Assembly (NCBI GenBank): GCA_937896265.1
Contig: CALBMD010000044.1
Span: 1 to 16,294, forward strand
DNA length: 16,294 nucleotides
Direction of reading: 5' to 3'
Origin: an uncultured Pseudomonadota bacterium
Lineage (GTDB): Bacteria > Bdellovibrionota_B > Oligoflexia > Oligoflexales > Bog-1112
Shown here piece after piece: positions 14,350 to 16,294 of the stretch (position 1 is its first letter; every line of letters starts with the position of its first letter). Both the position numbers and the translations under genes were made by a program. The notes below the pieces were generated by a model. It searched no databases, was not told the DNA's origin, and worked only from the letters and a program-made list of their open reading frames with translations.

Positions 14350-15483
14350 AGCCTGATCCAAGTCAGCTATCAAGTCAGAATGGAATTCAATGCCAACCGA
14401 GAGCCTAAGCAACGTCGAACTAATACCTAACTTTTTGCGCAGCTCAGCCGGTACCGATGCGTGGGTCATCTGCTCAGGATGATTTACAAGCGATTCTACC
14501 CCACCTAGGCTTTCAGCCAATGTAAAAAGCTTGAACCGTTTTGTGATCTTAATAACTTCTTCAAATGTACCATTCCAGTCAAAGCTAACAATCCCTGAGT
14601 AACCAGACATCTGCTCCTTGCCCAAAGCATATTGAGGGTGTGTGCGTGATCCCGGAAAAAAAACTTTTCTTACTCGAGGGTGGCCTTCCAAAAAGGCAGC
14701 CACCTCTTTAGCATTAGCCTGATGCTGCATCATGCGTATAGCTAATGTTTTAATGCTCCGATGTAACAAGTAGCAATCCTGTGGCCCAGGAATAGCTCCT
14801 GCGGCAAATTGCACAAACTTAATCTTTTCATAAAGCTCATCATCATCCATCATGACCGCACCACCTATTAGGTCGGTATGGCCGCCAATGTATTTGGTTG
14901 TAGAGTGGATGACAACATCAGCTCCCAGCTGAAGAGGACGCTGAAAGACTGGGGAGGCAAAAGTATTATCAACAACAACAATGGCCTTATGAGCCTTACT
15001 GAGGTGAGAAACACCTTTAATATCGACAAGCTTTAATGTGGGGTTGCTTGGCGTCTCAATCCAAACCATACGAGTATTAGAGCGAAGCTGGCTCTTCACA
15101 AACTCCAAGTCTGTCATATCAATAAAATCAAACTCTAGGCCATATTTGCTAAATAGCTGACGAAACAAGCGACCAGTACCACCGTAGATATCATCACAAA
15201 CTAAGACGTGATCACCGGGGTTTAGAATCTGAATAATTGCTTGCTCTGCTGCCAATCCTGAGGAAAAAGCAAGCCCATGAGCAGAACCTTCTAGCTCTGC
15301 TAAAGCTTTTTCATAAGCAGTACGAGTCGGGTTACCCGCTCTTGAGTACTCATAACCTGAGTGCTTGCCAGGTGAGCTTTGGGCAAACGTTGAAGTTTGA
15401 AAGATTGGAATATTGACAGCGCCTGTAATAGGTTCAATCTTGGCGCCTGAATGCACAGCAAGGGTATAAAAACGTGGGTCCAT
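14338..15483 (-). CDS. Cystathionine gamma-synthase / gamma-lyase family PLP enzyme
   Basis: The 381-residue protein is full length for the Cys/Met metabolism PLP family. Seen features are YSRAGNPTR (46-54), SSGLAAEQA (74-82), the PLP-facing VVDNTFASP (170-178), the Schiff-base lysine in HSTTKYIGGHTD (Lys197) and SLGGVESLVNHPEQMTHASVP near the substrate site. Such enzymes make cystathionine from an activated homoserine (MetB) or cleave cystathionine to cysteine (gamma-lyase). Sequence features shared by both do not let me choose. The start ATG 15483 follows AGGGAAG. It lies 40 bases behind grxD on the same strand, a plausible pairing of sulfur metabolism with Fe-S or redox functions. Confidence 0.88.
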   Translation of the reverse strand: MDPRFYTLAVHSGAKIEPITGAVNIPIFQTSTFAQSSPGKHSGYEYSRAGNPTRTAYEKALAELEGSAHGLAFSSGLAAEQAIIQILNPGDHVLVCDDIYGGTGRLFRQLFSKYGLEFDFIDMTDLEFVKSQLRSNTRMVWIETPSNPTLKLVDIKGVSHLSKAHKAIVVVDNTFASPVFQRPLQLGADVVIHSTTKYIGGHTDLIGGAVMMDDDELYEKIKFVQFAAGAIPGPQDCYLLHRSIKTLAIRMMQHQANAKEVAAFLEGHPRVRKVFFPGSRTHPQYALGKEQMSGYSGIVSFDWNGTFEEVIKITKRFKLFTLAESLGGVESLVNHPEQMTHASVPAELRKKLGISSTLLRLSVGIEFHSDLIADLDQALSF

Positions 15484-15523
15484 TAGGCGTTACTTCCCTT
15501 TAATTTTTAGGCGACTAGAGTCG

Positions 15524-15838
15524 TTAGACTTTTAGGAGATCCTTTAGTTCCCCTTTTCTTTCCATCTCCATGACAATATCACAACCGCCAATAAAATCCC
15601 CATGGATATATAGCTGAGGAAGTGTTGGCCAATTTGAAAAAGACTTAATCCCTTCACGTAGGTCCCAGTCTTTTAAAATATCTTCAGTATGAAATTCAAC
15701 CCCATGCCGCTTGAGAATAGCTACGACTTGCGCTGAAAAGCCACACATAGGTTCATCTTTATCACCCTTCATAAAAAGCATAACAGGGTGGTCTTGGATT
15801 AGCTTTGCAATCCTGTCTTTAGTTGATAACTCTGACAT
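15524..15838 (-). CDS. grxD: Monothiol glutaredoxin, CGFS type
   Basis: The 104-residue protein is a single-domain CGFS glutaredoxin. It has Lys24 and the active-site Cys32 in CGFS (32-35), WPT (70-72) with the cis-proline, and GGCD (85-88) for glutathione binding. These proteins hold a glutathione-ligated [2Fe-2S] cluster as a dimer and pass it to target apoproteins; they are poor disulfide reductases. Wording such as LREGIKSFSNWPTLPQLY is reminiscent of alphaproteobacterial members, though this is only an impression. The start ATG 15838 follows AGAGGA. It probably forms an operon with the downstream PLP enzyme gene. Confidence 0.95.
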   Translation of the reverse strand: MSELSTKDRIAKLIQDHPVMLFMKGDKDEPMCGFSAQVVAILKRHGVEFHTEDILKDWDLREGIKSFSNWPTLPQLYIHGDFIGGCDIVMEMERKGELKDLLKV

Positions 15839-15869
15839 AATATCCTCTAATTTTTAGAATACGAGAGAG

Positions 15870-15899
15870 AATGTACTGAAATTGCCATCACCTGGTCAA
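15870..15899 (-). promoter_or_regulatory. Putative sigma-70 promoter of grxD
   Basis: On the minus strand TTGACC (15894-15899) and TACATT (15870-15875) are 18 bases apart, and the -10 box ends 31 bases before the grxD start codon. The -35 matches five of six consensus bases and the -10 four of six. Plausible but unproven. Confidence 0.45.
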
Positions 15900-15942
15900 C
15901 AACTAAAGGCATATTGTTCTTGACAGAAGGTTTCTGCTACCG

Positions 15943-15958
15943 CCCCTCTGAGGAGGGG
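15943..15958. repeat. GC-rich hairpin CCCCTC-TGAG-GAGGGG
   Basis: Six perfect G-C-rich pairs around a tetraloop, about 105 bases upstream of grxD and at the left end of the repeat-rich terminal region. No T-run follows on the plus strand, and it is not placed to end any gene seen here. Confidence 0.45.
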
Positions 15959-16041
15959 GTTGAAATGTTTGGACGGAGTCAAGCAAAAAATGGACTTAAG
16001 CCAAAAAACAAGCGGCAAACAAGAAACGGAACAAGCGGAAC

Positions 16042-16108
16042 AAGCGGCACGGGTAAGCGGCACGGGTAAGCGGCACGGAGCTGGGGGCTACAAGCGGCAC
16101 GGAGCTGG
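16042..16108. repeat. Short tandem and direct repeats of an AAGCGGCACGG unit
   Basis: AAGCGGCACGGGT occurs twice in tandem (16042-16054, 16055-16067), then AAGCGGCACGGAGCTGG occurs twice as a direct repeat (16068-16084 and 16092-16108) with a 7-base spacer. Related AAGCGGAAC and AAGCGGCAA words stand just upstream (about 16012-16041). The period of 13 is not a multiple of 3, which argues against a coding repeat. Confidence 0.75.
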
Positions 16109-16116
16109 TTCAGCTC
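16102..16116. repeat. Hairpin GAGCTG-GTT-CAGCTC at the end of the repeat array
   Basis: Six perfect pairs around a 3-base loop, formed by the end of the last direct repeat and the bases after it. Only the last repeat copy has the partner arm. Confidence 0.4.
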
Positions 16117-16207
16117 GAGCAGGACATGAAGTTCTTTGTGCCTACTAGTTGTTAATGGCTGTGGTCATAGTAGCGAGGTTAGTTGACAACTTTTTCGCAT
16201 AGATAAG

Positions 16208-16294
16208 ATGGAAAATTCGCAAGTGACCGAACAGACTTTCAAAAATGACAAAGAAGGCTCTCACACCAGGGGTTTAAAACAAAGGCTACCTACA
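16208..16294 (+). CDS. Possible start of an unidentified gene, cut by the window edge
   Basis: ATG 16208 opens a frame of 29 codons that reaches the end of the window without a stop. The peptide MENSQVTEQTFKNDKEG is hydrophilic and not recognisable. An in-frame TGA lies 24 bases before the ATG. There is no clear Shine-Dalgarno sequence. TTGACA (16183-16188) and TAAGAT (16204-16209) sit 15 bases apart, but this promoter would overlap the start codon, so either the promoter or the start is wrong. Confidence 0.3.
   Translation, partial: MENSQVTEQTFKNDKEGSHTRGLKQRLPT

Larger units (their letters stand above)
15959..16207. other. Intergenic stretch with GC-rich short tandem repeats
   Basis: The first part is rich in A, G and short AAGCGG words, and the second half is ordinary. 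A 62-codon frame beginning at TTG 15960 spans the repeats, but its product is a low-complexity chain of Gly, Lys, Arg and His, its start has no ribosome binding site placed for it, and other frames are open too, so I do not call it a gene. The repeats are described separately. Confidence 0.45.

Noticed and set aside
16012..16108. CRISPR array
   Set aside because: Units are only 9-17 bases and mostly contiguous, with no spacers of even size and no cas genes.
15960..16148. 62-codon plus-strand gene across the repeats
   Set aside because: TTG start without a fitting ribosome binding site, low-complexity product, and a 13-base repeat period that is not in phase with codons.

Overview
The window looks like a chromosomal segment of a Gram-negative, proteobacteria-like bacterium with moderately low GC. 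This is inferred from a monothiol CGFS glutaredoxin, a soluble transhydrogenase, an exported envelope-type protein and an inner-membrane transporter/acyltransferase. The glutaredoxin wording, the uracil-catabolism (URC) genes and the LigD layout lean towards Alphaproteobacteria, possibly a host-associated lineage because one gene is clearly decayed and others have lost key residues. That placement is inference and needs a marker gene or database search.

Left part (1-4140). A large LigD-type DNA end-joining protein on the minus strand runs off the left edge. Its phosphoesterase and polymerase domains look intact, but the ligase domain between them has lost its catalytic lysine, other ligase motifs and the OB fold. 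A structured non-coding stretch (2079-2411) separates it from a broken signal peptidase I gene (plus strand) that has lost its middle. Next come an adenosine-deaminase-like gene with a short C-terminus and, directly upstream of it, a tRNA-Gly(CCC) with its own promoter.

Middle part (4150-10290). A minus-strand MFS-acyltransferase fusion related to lysophospholipid uptake and re-acylation lacks the usual acyl-ACP synthetase part. On the plus strand, a small exported protein of unknown function is followed closely by sthA. Convergent with sthA are an RluA-family pseudouridine synthase and a divergent class of L-asparaginase II, probably one transcript.

Right part (10290-16294). Minus-strand genes URC1 (GTP cyclohydrolase II-like), URC4 (DUF1688) and upp form a compact operon for the URC route of uracil breakdown. 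A uridine kinase gene diverges from URC1, so uracil and uridine could both be turned into UMP beside the URC enzymes. A grxD and cystathionine gamma-synthase/lyase pair follows on the minus strand, convergent with the kinase gene. The last 450 bases hold hairpins, short GC-rich tandem repeats and perhaps the first codons of another gene.

The most interesting items are the LigD with a dead ligase domain, the compact URC cluster with an adjoining uridine kinase, the asparaginase-like protein with two altered active-site motifs, and several unexplained palindromic or repeated intergenic stretches.
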